A stretch of DNA of 7,851 bases, taken from assembly GCA_031288935.1 (NCBI GenBank), contig JAITQL010000122.1, positions 1 to 7,851 on the forward strand. The letters are read 5' to 3'. Within the stretch, counting starts at the first letter, position 1, and each line of letters opens with the position of its first letter. This DNA comes from Tannerella sp. GTDB taxonomy: Bacteria; Bacteroidota; Bacteroidia; Bacteroidales; Tannerellaceae. The notes under the pieces were generated by a model that was not told where the DNA came from, made no database searches, and saw nothing but the letters and a program-made list of their open reading frames with translations. A program made the translations under genes and the position numbers. Below, in pieces: positions 5,509 through 7,851 of this stretch.

Positions 5509-7167
5509 CTACCTGCTTTTTTTCAGTATGCTTTCATACTCCTCCTTGCCGACCCGGCGTTTGACCGGCGCCTGGTATTCCGGCGAAAAGATGCTCAGGG
5601 TTTTGTTGTTGCCTTCATATTCCAGTTTGCTGAGTGTCGAGATGGAGTAGATCACATCTTCTGTGCTGTATGGACGGGAGGGGTCGACGACTATATCCGG
5701 ATTTTCCGCCCTGTACTTTTCCGAACGCCAAAGGATGAATGGGATGCGGCACTGACAGGGATATACATTCGACATGTGATGTCCGCTGGCTGCGCGGGTG
5801 TCGAAGACTTCTTCCCCGTGGTCGGAGAAAAACAGCAGCCAGGCCGAGTCGCCGGTTTCTTCCAGTTCCCGCAGTATCAAGTCGTACACGAAGTCGCCAT
5901 ACAGGATGGAGTTGTCGTATTCGTCGATGGTCTGTTTCATTTTGTGATCGCGAAAGCCCATGTCGGCCAAATCGCCGTCGCGTTTATGGCTGAACCGGTC
6001 AAACTCGTCGGGATACCGCGAGTGGTAGGTATGGTGACTTCCCATCAGATGAATGAATATGGCTTTGTTCTTCCCGGAGGATTCGCCGTCGCTGCCGTCG
6101 AGAATTTTTTTCAGGCTGTTAAGTACGATTCCGTCCGGTTTTTTGGACAGGCTGACATCGAACACCTGACCGGCTTCCTGCGCGATAACGCCATAACTGG
6201 CGCCCCACTTGTCGAGAATCGGGTTGTTGGCAATCCAGAAGGTTTCGAATCCGGCGGCATTGAACAGTTCCACGATGGAGGCTTTTTCCCTGTAATATTC
6301 CGGATGGCTGTGACTGGCAAATGTAAGCGTCTTTTGCATGACGCCGTACGTGTGGGTATCCGGCGTAACGACGTCCGTGTAAATATCCAGCGTGCTGCTT
6401 CGGCTTTCCATGCGGGGCGTCGTCCGGCGAAAATAGCCATAGATCCCCATGTGACAGGTGGCTGTTGATTCACCAAGGAGTATGACAAATGTATGTCCGG
6501 ACGTCGTGTCGGGGAGCAGGCAACGTACATCCGCCGTCAACTTCATGCGGAGTGCCTTCTCTTTTTCAAAGACGTAAAACTCTCTGCGGAAGAGCAGATA
6601 GCTTTTGTAAAATTCCAGTGTCGGAATGGCCTGGCTAAGATACTGGAACGATACGTCGGTCAGGATGACAAGGATGGAAAGCGCGAAGAGAAACGGATAT
6701 TTCCGTATCGGGAGGGCATGTCCGGATTTTGTTTTCGAGATGAAAAAGAGACCGGCGCCGGCATAGACAAGTCCGACCAGAAAAAACGGCCAGGTAATGA
6801 ATTGCTGCACAAATTCGGCAGATTCCGTTATGTTGGAATCGAATATGACCCAGAACATGTCTCTTCTCATGTAGATGTCGGACAGATGGAGATAGCTCCA
6901 TACGATGACGTTCGGCGCCGCGGAAAGCAGGAAGAAGACGGTCAGGAAGATTTTTTCACCTCTTTTCTTCAGAAACAGGGCGATGCAGGAAACAGCCACA
7001 CCGGAAACTGCACATACAACCCACGACAAGCATTTGTCCGTCATACTTACGTCCCCCGCCCAGAAATAAAACAGGGGATTGAAAAACAGGATGAAGAAAA
7101 TCAGGCCGAATGCCCATTTTTTCTCCGCAAGCAAAGGAAGTTTCAGTCGATTGTAGCAGTCACTCAT
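5509..7167 (-). CDS. Phosphoethanolamine transferase (EptA/CptA/OpgE family, sulfatase fold)
   Basis: This 552-residue inner-membrane enzyme should transfer phosphoethanolamine from phosphatidylethanolamine to LPS or lipid A on the periplasmic side. Five membrane segments lie near 20-38, 47-66, 73-94, 124-143 and 155-172, then a periplasmic sulfatase-type domain. Motifs visible are LLGEST with metal ligand E233, the following IYGYFRRTTPRM, the DTHT stretch at 270-273 likely holding the catalytic Thr, IHLMGSHHTYHSRYP (372-386), FSDHGEEVFDTR (447-458; D449, H450) and GHH at 462-464. The length is normal for the family. A longer frame opens at 7329, but the promoter at 7191-7222 lies inside it, so the ATG at 7167 is the real start. 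The motif GESTTR of CptA/OpgE relatives, as I recall it, reads GESTATC here. The closest subfamily and the exact acceptor cannot be decided from the sequence. Confidence 0.88.
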   Translation of the reverse strand: MSDCYNRLKLPLLAEKKWAFGLIFFILFFNPLFYFWAGDVSMTDKCLSWVVCAVSGVAVSCIALFLKKRGEKIFLTVFFLLSAAPNVIVWSYLHLSDIYMRRDMFWVIFDSNITESAEFVQQFITWPFFLVGLVYAGAGLFFISKTKSGHALPIRKYPFLFALSILVILTDVSFQYLSQAIPTLEFYKSYLLFRREFYVFEKEKALRMKLTADVRCLLPDTTSGHTFVILLGESTATCHMGIYGYFRRTTPRMESRSSTLDIYTDVVTPDTHTYGVMQKTLTFASHSHPEYYREKASIVELFNAAGFETFWIANNPILDKWGASYGVIAQEAGQVFDVSLSKKPDGIVLNSLKKILDGSDGESSGKNKAIFIHLMGSHHTYHSRYPDEFDRFSHKRDGDLADMGFRDHKMKQTIDEYDNSILYGDFVYDLILRELEETGDSAWLLFFSDHGEEVFDTRAASGHHMSNVYPCQCRIPFILWRSEKYRAENPDIVVDPSRPYSTEDVIYSISTLSKLEYEGNNKTLSIFSPEYQAPVKRRVGKEEYESILKKSR

Positions 7168-7190
7168 TTCAGTCGGTTTGATACAGCGCG

Positions 7191-7222
7191 CAAAGTTAAA
7201 CGATTTTTCCGTAAAAATGAAA
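7191..7222 (-). promoter_or_regulatory. Bacteroidetes-type promoter of the phosphoethanolamine transferase gene
   Basis: On the minus strand TAACTTTG (7198-7191) matches TAnnTTTG exactly. TTTC (7222-7219) lies 20 nt upstream and matches 3 of 4 bases of the -33 TTTG box at standard spacing. Initiation near 7184 leaves a leader of under 20 nt to the ATG at 7167, which decides the start codon of the gene. Confidence 0.65.
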
Positions 7223-7680
7223 ACCTGGAAAGAAACGGCCGAATCTTTTTTCGAGACGCTGTTTCGCCTTTCAGGTGAAATTTTCATCACCGCAACCCGT
7301 CGACCTGCGGAGACCGCACAACCGCACAACGTGATTGCCCTGCAAATTGTAGAGAGGTTGCGCGCAACGTCCCCGTTCGGGCAAAGTTTGCCATGCGGTC
7401 AAAGGTATTCTGAAAGGAACGCCGCGCCCCGTCCTTGCGAACGCAGTAAAGCAATCCGGGGAATTGAAAATCAAGAATTAAAATAGTAAAAATAGAATCA
7501 TAACTTGTCAGCTTTTTTTAGGACGTGACAGAAACGAATCTTTGAATTTTGACCGTGTCATTCGTAGCAGGTCAGGAGTTCTGAGATTTTAACGGCGTTT
7601 AATCCGCGTGAAACACCGAATCTTGAATTTTGAATCGGCTTCTTTAGTGATGAAAAATAATCAAGTTATAACAACAGGCA
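7223..7680. other. Intergenic stretch without a convincing gene
   Basis: I find no supported gene here. It holds the palindrome GTTGCGCGCAAC (7357-7368), a near-palindrome GGCAAA-G-TTTGCC (7380-7392), an element CCTTGCGAACG...AAAGCAATCCGG (7433-7459) with TTGC/GCAA arms, and two fragments of the TTCAAAA-type spacer read on the minus strand (7536-7552, 7618-7636). Open frames that cross it have no recognisable domain. A 13-codon frame starting at 7650 runs into the terminal repeats and is not supported as a gene. Confidence 0.6.
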
Positions 7681-7683
7681 AAC

Positions 7684-7840
7684 AATCCCGGTAGGGATTA
7701 TAGCCCGGTAGAAAGGAATACGTCTACACAATCCGGCATGCCGTCAGGTATGCCACCGGTAATAATGGATGCATTCCTGACGGAATGCCGGGTAAGGCGG
7801 GAGCGATGCGTTTCTACCGGGCGATATTCCCTACGGGAAT
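7684..7840. repeat. Second palindromic repeat block
   Basis: Four small hairpins of one design follow each other: AATCCC-GGTA-GGGATT (7684-7699), GGCATGCC-GTCA-GGTATGCC (7735-7754, one G-T pair), GCATTCC-TGAC-GGAATGC (7771-7788) and ATTCCC-TAC-GGGAAT (7826-7840). CCCGGTAGAAA (7704-7714) and TTTCTACCGGG (7811-7821) are inverted arms that could enclose the two middle hairpins. Layout and arm sequence resemble the block at 2-229, so the two belong to the same family. The sequence up to 7851 shows nothing more. Confidence 0.8.
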
Positions 7841-7851
7841 GGGACAGTCGG

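Noticed and set aside
5428..6468. 346-codon plus-strand frame opposite the phosphoethanolamine transferase
   Set aside because: It is antisense to conserved motifs of the transferase and shows no domain of its own.
7168..7329. N-terminal extension of the transferase by 54 residues
   Set aside because: The extension covers an exact TAnnTTTG promoter and is unlike the family's N-terminus; the ATG at 7167 directly precedes the first membrane segment.
7650..7694. Short frame starting ATGAAAAATAATCAAG
   Set aside because: Thirteen codons that end inside the repeat block, with no promoter or conservation evidence.

Overview
The window most likely comes from a member of the Bacteroidales (phylum Bacteroidota). 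Clues are the lack of strong Shine-Dalgarno sites, two matches to the Bacteroidetes -7 promoter element TAnnTTTG, an FG-GAP surface-type protein, palindromic intergenic repeats with GGTAGAAA arms, and AT-rich spacers made of TTCAAAAA-type units. I cannot name a species.

Left part (1-3863, plus strand): after a block of palindromic repeats (1-230) comes a compact metal-efflux operon. It encodes a TolC/CusC-type outer-membrane channel (278-1768), a CusB-type periplasmic adaptor overlapping it by 4 nt (1765-3342), and a small secreted HMA-domain metal chaperone (3388-3768), and it ends in a good intrinsic terminator (3831-3863). Met-rich loops in the channel, a heavy-metal-binding domain at the N-terminus of the adaptor and an HMA domain at its C-terminus point to Cu(I)/Ag(I). 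The adaptor's C-terminal HMA domain and the free HMA protein are close paralogues: 82 residues align without a gap, with 43 identities by my count. The inner-membrane RND pump (CusA) is not in the window. The two large genes look much richer in GC than everything to their right.

Middle part (3864-5508): an AT-rich stretch with two small minus-strand genes in tandem. One encodes an unrecognised Cys-rich secreted protein (5035-4646). The other encodes a short FG-GAP protein that stops exactly where a second calcium-binding repeat seems to begin (4639-4067). Two terminator-like hairpins follow, and a TAnnTTTG promoter carrying a palindrome lies upstream. Between these genes and the next lies a short reading frame that resembles the C-terminal half of ribosomal protein L20, probably a gene relic.

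Right part (5509-7851): a minus-strand phosphoethanolamine transferase of the EptA/CptA/OpgE type (7167-5509), with its own promoter at 7191-7222, then about 680 nt without a convincing gene. The window ends in a second block of the same kind of palindromic repeats (7684-7840).

Functionally, the efflux operon should move copper or silver from the periplasm to the outside using HMA domains as metal carriers, and the transferase should modify LPS or lipid A. Both are envelope-defence functions, but nothing in the sequence shows that they are co-regulated.
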